DNA from: Amycolatopsis decaplanina DSM 44594
Lineage (GTDB): Bacteria; Actinomycetota; Actinomycetes; Mycobacteriales; Pseudonocardiaceae
Direction of reading: 5' to 3'
Length of the DNA: 64,000 nucleotides
Assembly (NCBI RefSeq): GCF_000342005.1
Contig: NZ_AOHO01000071.1
Span: 82,365-146,364 of the forward strand
Part shown: positions 35,260 to 43,954 of the stretch, in pieces
Layout: each line of letters begins with the position of its first letter
How positions within the stretch are numbered: the first letter of the stretch is position 1
Position numbers and translations under genes: made by a program
Notes under the pieces: model-generated
What the model saw: only the letters and a program-made list of their open reading frames with translations
The model's database searches: none
Told to the model about the DNA's origin: nothing

Positions 35260-35634
35260 TCAGCCGCCGTCGATGACCCGATGACCGCTGCTTTCGATGC
35301 GGGTCGGTTCGGCCTGGTACCGGTTGACCTTCTCGCTCTTGCGCGGCGGCCGGTCGTTGGCGACCAGAACGGCGATCCACGGCAGCGGGATCGAGATCGC
35401 GATCAGCGCCAGCGCGAGCCACCAGGTCTGGTAGAAGATCCCGGCGAGGATGAGACACGGGATGCGGAACGACATCATGATGATGTACTTCCGCTTCCGC
35501 TTGGCCAGCTGGTCTTCGTAGGACGGGGCGGCTTCGGTGATCAGCACCGGAGCGGGTTCCCTCGGCTCGGGACCGTGGGCGGGCGCGTTCACAGCACCAC
35601 CTCCGGCTTCCATGCTCCCACTCGCCGGGCTCAT
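35260..35634 (-). CDS. DUF3099 domain-containing membrane protein
   Basis: 124 residues from the ATG at 35634, which overlaps the stop of the M20 gene (ATGA). A Pro/Glu-rich N-terminus leads to VLITEAAPSYEDQLAKRKRKY, the conserved DUF3099 lead-in, followed by two membrane helices (YIIMMSFRIPCLILAGIFYQ and WWLALALIAISIPLPWIAVLVA). DUF3099 genes sit just before sigB in mycobacteria (Rv2709, memory); here four genes intervene. Function unknown. Confidence 0.9.
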   Translation of the reverse strand: MSPASGSMEAGGGAVNAPAHGPEPREPAPVLITEAAPSYEDQLAKRKRKYIIMMSFRIPCLILAGIFYQTWWLALALIAISIPLPWIAVLVANDRPPRKSEKVNRYQAEPTRIESSGHRVIDGG

Positions 35635-36896
35635 CCGATACCCGGGTGGGTGAGCCGATGCAGAGCGGCGACCACGAGCGTCTCGACGCCGGCCGAAAGC
35701 GTCGGATGCGGGATCGGCGCGAAGAGCGGCGAATGGTTCGACGGGATGTCCTGTTCGAAGCGCCCGGCGGTCATCGCGGCGATCACCTGGTCCGCGTCCA
35801 GGCCGCCGACCAGCCAGAACACCGAGGGGACGCCGGCGGCGCGGCCGAACTCGCTGAAGTCCTCACTGCCGGTGATCAGCGGCGCGGGCATCACCCGGCC
35901 CTCGCCGAAGTGGTCGCGGAAGGCGGCGGTGAGCCCCTCGGTGGCCGCGTCGTCGTTCTCGGTGACCGGGAACGCGCCGATCCGCTCGATCTCCGGCGGT
36001 TTCGGCGCGCCCGCGGTGGCCGCCTCGCCCTGGACGATCCGCTCGACCGCCGCGACGACCTTCTCCCGGACGGCCTGGTCGAACGACCGGATGTTGACCT
36101 CGAGGACGGCGTGGTCGGAGATGATGTTGTGCGCGGTGCCGACGTGCAGCGACCCAACGGTCACCACCGCCGACTCGGTCGCCGGGATCTCCCGCGACAC
36201 GATGGTCTGCAGTTTGAGCACCACGGACGCGGCGAGCACGGCGGGATCCACCGTGGTCTCGGGGCGCGAGCCGTGCCCGCCCCGGCCGTGCAGGGTGATG
36301 CGGAGCGCGTCGGTGGCCGCCATGATCACGCCCGGCCTGGTCAGCACCCAGCCCGCCGGACCGGGGACCACGTGCTGGCCGAGCACGACGTCGGGTTCGC
36401 CGGCGGGCCCGAAGACGCCGTCGCGGACCATGCCGGCGGCGCCGTCCCCGGCCTCCTCCCCCGGCTGGAACACGACCATCAGCGTGCCCGACCAGTGCTC
36501 TCGTCCGGACGCGAGCAGCGAAGCGGCGCCGGAGAGCCAGGTGGCGTGCATGTCGTGGCCGCAGGCGTGCATGACCGGGACGTCGCGGCCGTCGGCGTCG
36601 ACGCCGCGCGCGGCGCTCGCATACGGCAGGCCGGTCTTCTCCTCGACCGGCAGCGCGTCGATGTCGGCGCGCAGCATCACCTTCGGGCCGGGCCCGTTGC
36701 GCAGCACGCCCAGGACGCCGGTGCGCCCGATGCCGGTGTGCACCTCGTAACCGTCGGCCTCCAGGCGCCGCGCCAGTTCGGCCGCGGTGCGGGTTTCGGC
36801 GAACGACAGCTCCGGGTGCCGGTGGAGGTCGGTGTACAGGTCTTCCAATCCGGGCAGCGCCGCCTGCAGCGGTGCCAGGACACTTTCGAGGCTCAC
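35631..36896 (-). CDS. M20-family metallopeptidase / amidohydrolase
   Basis: 421 residues from GTG 36896. M20D signature blocks: LHRHPELSFAETRTAAELAR, VMLRADIDALPVEEKTGLPY, the metal ligands in MHACGHDMHATWL, the catalytic/metal FQPGEEAGDGAAGMV, GRGGHGSRPE (dimerisation domain) and the last ligand region ITGSEDFSEF. Family members hydrolyse N-acyl or indole-acetyl amino acids and related amides; the substrate here is unknown. Coupled to DUF3099 downstream and divergent from the methyltransferase gene, 27 bp between starts. Confidence 0.93.
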   Translation of the reverse strand: MSLESVLAPLQAALPGLEDLYTDLHRHPELSFAETRTAAELARRLEADGYEVHTGIGRTGVLGVLRNGPGPKVMLRADIDALPVEEKTGLPYASAARGVDADGRDVPVMHACGHDMHATWLSGAASLLASGREHWSGTLMVVFQPGEEAGDGAAGMVRDGVFGPAGEPDVVLGQHVVPGPAGWVLTRPGVIMAATDALRITLHGRGGHGSRPETTVDPAVLAASVVLKLQTIVSREIPATESAVVTVGSLHVGTAHNIISDHAVLEVNIRSFDQAVREKVVAAVERIVQGEAATAGAPKPPEIERIGAFPVTENDDAATEGLTAAFRDHFGEGRVMPAPLITGSEDFSEFGRAAGVPSVFWLVGGLDADQVIAAMTAGRFEQDIPSNHSPLFAPIPHPTLSAGVETLVVAALHRLTHPGIG

Positions 36897-36923
36897 GACC
36901 CAATCCTGGCAGTATTACCCACC

Positions 36924-38420
36924 GTGAGCACACGAGCGGCCCTCCCCGACCTGTCCGACGACGTCTGCGCGAGGCTGCGGGACGCCTTCCGCCGGACGGG
37001 TTACGACGCCGACGGCGTGGTCGACGCCCTCGGCTCCGCGCACGCCGCCCTCGGCCGCGGCGAACCCGAACTCGTCTACCGCGCGACCCGCGACGCGGGT
37101 GACCTCGGCACGCTGATCCGGCTGTTCCTGCTGGGTTCGACCGAACCGGAGAAGGACGTCGAGGCCGCTTTCGCGCCGCTGTCTCTCGATGACGCGGTCG
37201 CCGCCACACTCCTGATACCCGTCGCCGACGGCTACCGGGCCGGTCTCGACGTTCGCCCGCACGGCGACGACGAAGGCTCGTGGTGGGTCGTCGCCGACCT
37301 CGACGCCGACATCCTGGGCACGACCGTGCCCGAAGACCACGTGCTCGGCGTCGGGCACGCCTCGCTCAGCCTGATCCGCGCCACCAGCCGCCGCGAGGTC
37401 GGCAGCCTGCTGGACGTCGGCACGGGCAACGGCGTCCAGGCGCTGCACGCCACCCGGCACGCGAAGAAGGTCACCGCGACCGACGTCTCGGCCCGCGCGC
37501 TGGCACTGGCCGCGGCCACGTTCCGGCTCAACGAACTGGACGTCGAACTCGTCCGGGGCGAATGGTTCGCTCCGGTCGCGCGGCGCCGGTTCGACCAGAT
37601 CGTCTGCAATCCGCCGTTCGTGGTCGGCCCGCCGCGGGTCGACTACACCTATCGCGACTCCGGTCTCGCCGGTGACGACGCCAGCGCGCTCGTCGTGCGG
37701 CAACTGCCCGGGTTCCTCAACGACGGCGGCACCGGCCAGCTCCTGGCGTCCTGGCTGCACGTGAAGGGCGAGGACTGGGGCGATCGGGTGACCCGCTGGC
37801 TGCCGGCCGAGACCGACGCGTGGTTCGTCCAGCGGGACATCGCGGATCCGGGCCTGTACGTCGGCACGTGGTTGCGCGACGCGGGCATCGACCCCCGCTC
37901 CCCCGAAGGCCGCGCGAAATCCGGGGCGTGGCTCGACTGGTTCGCCGAGAACGACGTCCAGGGCATCGGGTTCGGCTTCGTCACCCTTCGCCGGGCGGAC
38001 GGTGGGACGCCGACGATCGTGTGCGAGGACCTGCGCCAGGCCTACGACGACCCGCTGGGCGCCGAGGCCGCGAACTGGCTGGATCGGGTGGAATGGCTTC
38101 GCGCCAACGGGGATTCGCTTCTCGATGTCCGATTCCGGGTACCGGAAACCGTTCTCCTGGAGAGCGTCGCCGAGCCGGGCGAGGAGGGCTGGGCCACGAC
38201 CGTCCAGCGGCTGCACCGCACCGACGGCCCCGGGTGGTCGCACGAAGTCGACGAACTCGCGACACGGCTGCTCGCGGGATGTCAGGGCGCGCTGCCCTTG
38301 GAGGACCTGATCGTGCTCCTGGCGGCCGCTCAGGGCCTGGAACCGGAGGAACTGGCCGAAGCCGCCCTTCCCGTCGTCCGCGAGCTGGTCCGGCACGGCA
38401 TGCTCCTCCCCGCCGTCTGA
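36924..38420 (+). CDS. HemK-like class I methyltransferase (DUF7059 type)
   Basis: 498 residues from GTG 36924. N-terminal ~150-residue helical domain (LSDDVCARLRDAFRRTGYDADGV, resembling DUF7059). The central Rossmann domain has motif I LLDVGTGNGVQALHATRH, motif II VTATDVSARALALAAATF and catalytic IVCNPPFVVGPP: the NPPF motif marks N-methylation of glutamine, adenine or guanine. A C-terminal ~150 residues follow. Substrate undetermined. The stop overlaps the dtd ATG by one base, so the genes are coupled. Confidence 0.9.
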   Translation: MSTRAALPDLSDDVCARLRDAFRRTGYDADGVVDALGSAHAALGRGEPELVYRATRDAGDLGTLIRLFLLGSTEPEKDVEAAFAPLSLDDAVAATLLIPVADGYRAGLDVRPHGDDEGSWWVVADLDADILGTTVPEDHVLGVGHASLSLIRATSRREVGSLLDVGTGNGVQALHATRHAKKVTATDVSARALALAAATFRLNELDVELVRGEWFAPVARRRFDQIVCNPPFVVGPPRVDYTYRDSGLAGDDASALVVRQLPGFLNDGGTGQLLASWLHVKGEDWGDRVTRWLPAETDAWFVQRDIADPGLYVGTWLRDAGIDPRSPEGRAKSGAWLDWFAENDVQGIGFGFVTLRRADGGTPTIVCEDLRQAYDDPLGAEAANWLDRVEWLRANGDSLLDVRFRVPETVLLESVAEPGEEGWATTVQRLHRTDGPGWSHEVDELATRLLAGCQGALPLEDLIVLLAAAQGLEPEELAEAALPVVRELVRHGMLLPAV

Positions 38421-38845
38421 TGCGGGCGGTGGTGGCGAGGGTCACGGAAGCGAGCGTGACCGTCGGCGACGAGGTGACCGGTGCCATCGACGAGCCGGGA
38501 TTGCTGGTACTGCTGGGAATCCATGTCGGCGACGACGTGTCGAAGGCGGCCACGATGGCGCGCAAACTTCACGAAGCTCGCATACTTCGCGACGAAGAGT
38601 CGTGCGCCACCACCGGCGCTCCCCTGCTTGTCGTAAGCCAGTTCACCCTTTACGGCGATACCCGCAAAGGCCGCCGTCCCTCGTGGACGGCGGCCGCCCG
38701 GCCGGAAGCCGCCGAGCCGCTCGTGACGGCCGTCGTCGACGCCTTGCGCGAACGCGGCGCGCGGGTCGAGACCGGCCGGTTCGGCGCCATGATGGCGGTC
38801 CGGAGCGTGAACGACGGTCCGTTCACCCTCCTGATAGAGGTCTAG
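38420..38845 (+). CDS. dtd: D-aminoacyl-tRNA deacylase
   Basis: Removes D-amino acids (and Gly mischarged on tRNA-Ala) from tRNA, a translation proofreading step. 141 residues from ATG 38420. Begins MRAVVARVTEASVTV and has LLVLLGIHVGDD, the catalytic SQFTLYGDTRKGRRPSW (residues ~73-89) and the C-terminal cross-subunit NDGPF, which stands in for the usual NxGP(V/F) gate. The loop before SQFTL is short, as usual in actinobacterial members. Confidence 0.95.
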   Translation: MRAVVARVTEASVTVGDEVTGAIDEPGLLVLLGIHVGDDVSKAATMARKLHEARILRDEESCATTGAPLLVVSQFTLYGDTRKGRRPSWTAAARPEAAEPLVTAVVDALRERGARVETGRFGAMMAVRSVNDGPFTLLIEV

Positions 38846-38944
38846 ACCACACTTCTTTCTCCCGGGCACGGGCATTCTCAGGAAAAGCTCAGGGTTGGTC
38901 GAGCAACGTCCCAGGTCAGCCGCCCGTCTCCTCTGTAGCGGCCG

Positions 38945-38970
38945 GGAACGTTTTCGGACCTCCCGGCGTT
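38945..38970 (+). promoter_or_regulatory. ECF-sigma (SigR/SigH/SigE-type) promoter of sigB
   Basis: GGAAC (38945-38949), 18 bp, then GTT (38968-38970), preceded by one more G (GGGAAC). This fits the GGAA(C/T)-N18/19-GTT consensus recognised by Streptomyces SigR and mycobacterial SigH/SigE. It lies about 120 bp upstream of the sigB start, in the correct orientation. Confidence 0.8.
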
Positions 38971-39092
38971 GAGCCAAGTGTCCAGCCAAGCTGGGCCGAC
39001 GAGGAGTAGCGGGTTTTCCACAGGGCCTGCTACGCCGAGGCGGATCCGGCGGACACACCGCAGCACGTTCAGCCCGTGACCGGGGAGGCAGA

Positions 39093-40124
39093 ATGTCAGT
39101 CCAGACTCTCGAACGCGAAGCGCGCGGGATTCGCGAGCGCCGTATCCCGGCGCAATCCACCCAGGAGCCGGTGAGCACGGGGGCGCTCACCGACGCCGAC
39201 CTCGACGCCCAGAGCCCGGCCGCGGACCTCGTTCGCGTGTACCTCAACGGAATCGGCAAGACGGCCCTGCTGTCCGCCGCCGACGAGGTCGAGCTGGCCA
39301 AGCGCATCGAAGCCGGCGTGTTCGCCCAGCACATGCTCGACACGGCCGAGGGCCTCACGCCGAAGCGGCGTTCGGAGATGTCCGCTCTCGTGCGTGACGG
39401 CCACAGCGCGAAGAACCACCTGCTGGAGGCCAACCTCCGCCTCGTGGTCTCGCTCGCGAAGCGCTACACCGGCCGGGGGATGCCGCTGCTCGACCTGATC
39501 CAGGAGGGGAACCTGGGTCTGATCCGCGCGGTGGAGAAGTTCGACTACTCCAAGGGGTTCAAGTTCTCGACCTACGCCACCTGGTGGATCCGCCAGGCCA
39601 TCACCAGGGGGATGGCCGACCAGGGGCGCACCATCCGGCTGCCGGTCCACCTGGTGGAACAGGTGAACAAGCTGGCCCGCATCAAGCGCGACCTGCACCA
39701 GCAGCTCGGGCGCGACGCCACCCACGAGGAACTGGCCGCCGAATCGGGCATTCCGGCGCACAAGATCTCCGATCTGCTCGACCACTCGCGTGACCCGGTG
39801 AGCCTCGACATGCCGGTCGGCACCGAGGAGGACGCCCCGCTCGGTGACTTCATCGAGGACTCCGAGGCGACCGACGCCGAGAGCGCCGTGATCTCGGGTC
39901 TGCTTCAGGACGACCTGCGCCGCGTGCTCGCGACGCTGGACGACCGCGAGTCCCAGGTGATCCGCCTGCGCTACGGCCTCGACGACGGCCAGCCGCGCAC
40001 GCTCGACCAGATCGGCAAGCACTTCGGGCTCTCCCGTGAGCGCGTTCGGCAGATCGAGCGAGAGGTCATGTCGAAGCTGCGTCAGGGTGAGCGGGCGGAC
40101 CGCCTGCGCGCCTACGCTTCGTAG
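39093..40124 (+). CDS. sigB: Group 2 sigma factor, SigB-like
   Basis: 343 residues from ATG 39093. Lacks the Lys-rich and acidic extension of SigA. Region 1.2 at SPAADLVRVYLNGIGKTALL; region 2 EANLRLVVSLAKRYTGRG with FKFSTYATWWIRQAITRGM; region 3 GRDATHEELAAESGIPAHKI; region 4 TLDQIGKHFGLSRERVRQIE. Very close to SigA in the DNA-binding helices, so it should read similar promoters. An upstream ECF-type promoter suggests induction by oxidative or envelope stress, as for mycobacterial sigB. Confidence 0.95.
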   Translation: MSVQTLEREARGIRERRIPAQSTQEPVSTGALTDADLDAQSPAADLVRVYLNGIGKTALLSAADEVELAKRIEAGVFAQHMLDTAEGLTPKRRSEMSALVRDGHSAKNHLLEANLRLVVSLAKRYTGRGMPLLDLIQEGNLGLIRAVEKFDYSKGFKFSTYATWWIRQAITRGMADQGRTIRLPVHLVEQVNKLARIKRDLHQQLGRDATHEELAAESGIPAHKISDLLDHSRDPVSLDMPVGTEEDAPLGDFIEDSEATDAESAVISGLLQDDLRRVLATLDDRESQVIRLRYGLDDGQPRTLDQIGKHFGLSRERVRQIEREVMSKLRQGERADRLRAYAS

Positions 40125-40360
40125 TGCCACAGAGCCTTTCGGCGCGGAAAAAGCAACACCCGTTCGGCAGCGTTGACTTATGACCTGCGTCACGAGACCG
40201 TCGAGCAGGTAATGAGTCTTCGCGGTCGGGTGTTCGCGCCCGGATCGCTTTCCCCGGGAGGTCGGGTCCGTCGGGGTGGGCCCGGCCTCCCGAACTCTGC
40301 CCGGTGGCCGGGCTTGGGTACCGTGGGCGGGTTCCCGATGCCGGCAAAGGAGCCCGCGCA

Positions 40361-42019
40361 GTGGCGCCCACCACGTTCCAGCACACCGAAGTCCTTCCGC
40401 TCGCCAAGGACACCCGCACCGAATACCGGCTTCTCGGCACCGAAGGTGTCGAGGTCGTCGAAGCCGCGGGCCGGAAGTTCCTCAAGGTCGAGCCCGAGGC
40501 GCTGACCAAGCTCGCCAAGACCGCGATCACCGACATCCAGCACCTGTTGCGCTCGTCACATCTGGCGCAGCTGCGCGCGATCGTCGACGATCCCGAGGCC
40601 AGCGGCAACGACCGGTTCGTCGCGATGGACCTGCTGCGCAACGCGGCGATCTCCGCCGGCGGCGTCCTGCCGATGTGCCAGGACACCGGCACCGCGATCG
40701 TGATCGGCAAACGCGGTGAGGGCGTGCTCACCGGCGCGGACGACGAACGCGCGCTTTCGCGCGGCATCTTCGACGCCTACCAGGAGTTGAATCTGCGCTA
40801 TTCGCAGATGGCGCCGGTGAATTTCTGGGATGAGCGCAATACGGGCACCAATTTGCCCGCGCAGATCGAGCTCTATCACAAAGATGGTCAGGGCGACCCC
40901 AGCTATGAATTCCTGTTCATGGCCAAGGGCGGCGGCAGCGCGAACAAGACTTTCCTCTATCAGGAAACGAAAGCGGTCCTGAACCCGAAGCGGCTCGCGA
41001 AGTTCCTCGACGAGAAGCTGCGCAGCCTCGGCACCGCGGCCTGCCCGCCGTACCACCTCGCGATCGTCGTCGGCGGCACGTCGGCGGAGTTCAACCTGAA
41101 GGTCGCGAAGCTGGCCTCGGCCCGTTATCTCGACGACCTGCCCACCGAGGGTTCCGAGCTGGGCCACGGTTTCCGCGACGTCGACCTCGAACAGCAGGTG
41201 CTGGAGATGACGCGCCAGTTCGGCATCGGCGCGCAGTTCGGCGGCAAGTACTTCTGCCACGACGTCCGCGTGATCCGCCTGCCGCGCCACGGCGCGTCCT
41301 GCCCGGTCGGCGTCGCCGTCTCGTGCTCGGCCGACCGCCAGGCGAAGGCGAAGATCACCGCCGACGGCGTGTTCCTCGAGCAGCTTGAGCGCGACCCGGC
41401 GCGGTTCCTGCCGGACGTCACCGAGGACGATCTGTCCGACGAGGTGGTGACCGTCGACCTCAATCGTCCGATGGCCGAGATCCGCGCGCAGCTCTCGCAG
41501 CTGCCGGTGAAGACCCGCCTGTCGCTGACCGGCCCGCTCGTCGTCGCTCGCGACATCGCGCACGCGAAGATCGCCGAGCGGCTCGACGCGGGCGAAGAGA
41601 TGCCTCAGTACCTTCGCGACCACCCCGTGTACTACGCGGGACCGGCGAAGACACCCGAGGGCTACGCGTCGGGCTCCTTCGGGCCGACCACGGCGGGCCG
41701 CATGGACTCCTACGTCGAGCAGTTCCAGGCCGCGGGTGGCTCGCTGGTGATGCTGGCGAAGGGCAACCGGTCCAAGAAGGTGACCGCCGCGTGCAACGAG
41801 CACGGCGGGTTCTACCTCGGTTCGATCGGCGGCCCGGCCGCGCGGCTCGCGCAGGACTGCATCAAGAAGGTCGATGTCCTCGAGTACGCCGAGCTGGGGA
41901 TGGAGGCGGTCTGGAAGATCGAGGTCGAGGACTTCCCCGCGTTCATCGTCATCGACGACAAGGGCAACGACTTCTTCGAAGCCACCTCGGAACCGGTGCT
42001 GCAGATCAGCTTCCGCTAG
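40361..42019 (+). CDS. Class I fumarate hydratase (4Fe-4S)
   Basis: Interconverts fumarate and malate in the TCA cycle. 552 residues from GTG 40361, with AAAGGAG 9 bases upstream; the frame extends to 40304 without support. Single-chain class I type: alpha-like part with GGVLPMCQDTGTAIVIGKRG, QMAPVNFWDERNTGTN, FLFMAKGGGSANKTFL and cluster Cys candidates in PMCQD, YFCHDVRV and CPVGVAVSCS; beta-like C-terminal domain with LTGPLVVARDIAHAKI, GPTTAGRMDSYVEQF and MLAKGNRSKKV. Its stop codon ends at the first base of a 26-bp palindrome. Confidence 0.94.
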   Translation: MAPTTFQHTEVLPLAKDTRTEYRLLGTEGVEVVEAAGRKFLKVEPEALTKLAKTAITDIQHLLRSSHLAQLRAIVDDPEASGNDRFVAMDLLRNAAISAGGVLPMCQDTGTAIVIGKRGEGVLTGADDERALSRGIFDAYQELNLRYSQMAPVNFWDERNTGTNLPAQIELYHKDGQGDPSYEFLFMAKGGGSANKTFLYQETKAVLNPKRLAKFLDEKLRSLGTAACPPYHLAIVVGGTSAEFNLKVAKLASARYLDDLPTEGSELGHGFRDVDLEQQVLEMTRQFGIGAQFGGKYFCHDVRVIRLPRHGASCPVGVAVSCSADRQAKAKITADGVFLEQLERDPARFLPDVTEDDLSDEVVTVDLNRPMAEIRAQLSQLPVKTRLSLTGPLVVARDIAHAKIAERLDAGEEMPQYLRDHPVYYAGPAKTPEGYASGSFGPTTAGRMDSYVEQFQAAGGSLVMLAKGNRSKKVTAACNEHGGFYLGSIGGPAARLAQDCIKKVDVLEYAELGMEAVWKIEVEDFPAFIVIDDKGNDFFEATSEPVLQISFR

Positions 42020-42073
42020 TACATGAAGGCCCCCTTCCTTGCGCCTGGCGCAAGGAAGGGGGCCTTCATGTAC
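42019..42073. terminator. Perfect 26-bp palindrome between fumarase and lipoprotein genes
   Basis: Arms GTACATGAAGGCCCCCTTCC... (42019-42044) and exact complement (42048-42073) around CTG. It starts at the last base of the fumarase stop codon and ends 9 bp from the stop of the convergent lipoprotein gene. Same family as 34904-34958 with paired changes. Confidence 0.85.
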
Positions 42074-42081
42074 CTCTGCCG

Positions 42082-42600
42082 TTACCGCATCTGCTTGAGG
42101 ACCACGGTCCGCTCCCCCAGCGGCGCCGAAAGCGCCACCGAGATCACCGGGTACCGGATGTCCATCGTGCACATCTGGCCGGTCTGGCCCTTCAGTTCGG
42201 TCAGGTTGACGGTGACCCGGCTTCCGTCCTGCTGCGCGGCCTCCGCCGTCGCGTGCCCGCAGCCGCCTTCCTGGCCGCGGATGTTCAGGATCGTCCCGCC
42301 GTTGCTGGTGTACACCTCACGCGGGTAGTCCGCGGGCAGCGCCGACGCGTCGAGCTGCTTGTCCGGCAGCTTGCTGCTGCCTTCCGGGACTTCCTGCCGC
42401 GGCGCGCTCGGCGTACCCGGCCTGCTCCCCGGCGCGGGCGCCGGCGACGAGGAGGGCGGCGCCGTCGGTGACGGCGGCACGGTACTCAGGGTGCCGCTCC
42501 CGGGTCCGGCCGCGGGTTCCGCCGCCTGGTTCTGCGCCCCGCAGGCGGATACCGCAACGACGATCAGGCCAAGGCCGATGACATTCGTTAAGTACCTCAT
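42082..42600 (-). CDS. Lipoprotein, paralogue of the neighbouring one
   Basis: 172 residues from the ATG at 42600. Signal peptide with lipobox VSAC (Cys20), a 60-residue Pro/Ser/Ala linker, then a ~90-residue domain ending GQTGQMCTMDIRYPVISVAL and PLGERTVVLKQ. The domain has two cysteines (GGCGHATAE and QMC) that could be linked. The same pattern occurs in the next gene, so the two arose by duplication. Function unknown. It is the last gene before the palindrome and may be cotranscribed with the phosphonate operon upstream. Confidence 0.82.
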   Translation of the reverse strand: MRYLTNVIGLGLIVVAVSACGAQNQAAEPAAGPGSGTLSTVPPSPTAPPSSSPAPAPGSRPGTPSAPRQEVPEGSSKLPDKQLDASALPADYPREVYTSNGGTILNIRGQEGGCGHATAEAAQQDGSRVTVNLTELKGQTGQMCTMDIRYPVISVALSAPLGERTVVLKQMR

Positions 42601-42643
42601 GTGACTGGGACGGAACGGGACCGCCGTGGGGTTGCACATGATC

Positions 42644-43120
42644 TCAACCCGCTTCCAGGACGACGGTCCGCGAACCGAGCGGCTCGGCGAGTTTCACCGG
42701 CAGGACGGCGTAGCGGATGACCTGCGGGCACATCTGCCCCGGCTTCCCGTGGTCGATCTTCACCTTGACCACGACCCGCCGCGTGTTCTCCTCGGCGAGG
42801 TTCGCCGTCGCCTCGTCGCAGCCGCTCAGTTCGAGGTGCACGTTCAAGCCGCCGTTCTCCGCGCTGACCTGCGCGGGCAGTTCGGCGTCGACCTGGGACG
42901 GCGGCAGCATCTTGTCCGACGGCGGCGGGCCGACGGTCGGCCGTGACATCGGCGGTTTCGCGACCGGCGGGCTCGCCGGGAGTGAGGTGGGCAGATCCGA
43001 GGGTGTGGTGACGACCGGAGGGGTGCTCGTGTTCGCCGGTGCTCCGGGGCCGCCCGCGCCGCAGGCCGCCGTCGCGGCGAGCACGAGCCCCACGCCCAGC
43101 GTCTTCGCTGCGTTCTTCAT
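42644..43120 (-). CDS. Lipoprotein, paralogue of the neighbouring one
   Basis: 158 residues from the ATG at 43120. Lipobox TAAC (Cys20), a Pro/Thr-rich linker, then a domain with LSGCDEATANLAEENTRRVV, KPGQMCPQVIRYAVLPVKLA and PLGSRTVVLEAG. Shares with its neighbour the GC..ATA, GQMC....RY.V and PLG.RTVVL positions. Function unknown. It begins 36 bp after the end of the permease gene, close enough to belong to the phosphonate transport operon. Confidence 0.82.
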   Translation of the reverse strand: MKNAAKTLGVGLVLAATAACGAGGPGAPANTSTPPVVTTPSDLPTSLPASPPVAKPPMSRPTVGPPPSDKMLPPSQVDAELPAQVSAENGGLNVHLELSGCDEATANLAEENTRRVVVKVKIDHGKPGQMCPQVIRYAVLPVKLAEPLGSRTVVLEAG

Positions 43121-43156
43121 GGTTTCAAGACGGGATGAAGCTCGCGAACGGTTGCA

Positions 43157-43954
43157 TCACCGCCGCGCCGCGCGGCCGCGGGCCAGTCCAAGGATCACCA
43201 CCCCGGCGAGCGTGACGGCCAGCAGCAGCACCGTGCTCGCCGACGCCAGGAACACCTGACCCCGGTCGGTGAGCGCGAAGATGCTCGCGGGCAGCGTGCG
43301 CCAGTCCGGTGGGTACAGCATCATCGTCGCGCCGAGTTCGCCCATCGACATAGCCAGCGCGAGACTCGCCGACGCCGAGATCGACGGCAGCAGGACCGGC
43401 AGCCGCACGCGCAGCAGCACACGGGCGGGCGAAGCGCCGAGACTCGCCGCGGCCTGTGCCGGCAGGGGGTCCATTCGCGCGATCGCGGCGGAGACCGTGC
43501 TGTAGGAAAACGGCAGCAGGATCATCACGTGTCCCAGCAGCACGATCCAGCGCGTGCCGTTGAAGGCCAGCGGCGGACGGCTGAACGCGACCAGCAGCGC
43601 CAGCCCCAGCACCACCGACGGCACCGCGATCGGCAGATGGAACAGGGTGTCGACGGCCTTCCGCAGTTTCGAGGGCGCCGACTGCGACGCGAGCGCGGCC
43701 CACGTTCCCAGCAGCACCGACACCGCCGACGCGATGACACCGGTCTGGATACTCACCGAAAGACTCGCGAACGTCTCCCCGGACAGCGCCCGCGCGAAAT
43801 GCGAGCCGGTGAGCGCGCCCGGCAGCGACCCCGTCCAGTTCCCGGCGACCGAAGCCAGCACGATCATCAGCAACGGCGCCAGCACGATCGCGGTGAACAG
43901 CACCGCGAACACCGCCCACAGCAGGACACGGCTACGCCTGGTCCACAGCAGCAC
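43157..43954 (-). CDS. Phosphonate-type ABC transporter permease (PhnV-like)
   Basis: 265 residues from GTG 43954, overlapping the upstream permease by 23 bp. Six membrane segments. The EAA cytoplasmic loop reads AAASLGASPARVLLRVRLPVLLP, and SLALAMSMGELGATMMLYPP is the helix typical of the CysTW/2-aminoethylphosphonate permease group. Pairs with the permease at 43932. The whole operon context (phosphonatase-like hydrolase and flavoprotein) argues for phosphonate rather than iron or sulfate transport. Confidence 0.88.
   Translation of the reverse strand: MLLWTRRSRVLLWAVFAVLFTAIVLAPLLMIVLASVAGNWTGSLPGALTGSHFARALSGETFASLSVSIQTGVIASAVSVLLGTWAALASQSAPSKLRKAVDTLFHLPIAVPSVVLGLALLVAFSRPPLAFNGTRWIVLLGHVMILLPFSYSTVSAAIARMDPLPAQAAASLGASPARVLLRVRLPVLLPSISASASLALAMSMGELGATMMLYPPDWRTLPASIFALTDRGQVFLASASTVLLLAVTLAGVVILGLARGRAARR

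Noticed and set aside
35646..36923. N-terminal extension of the DUF7059 methyltransferase antisense to the M20 gene
   Set aside because: The conserved protein begins at GTG 36924; the extension is the antisense shadow of the M20 hydrolase.
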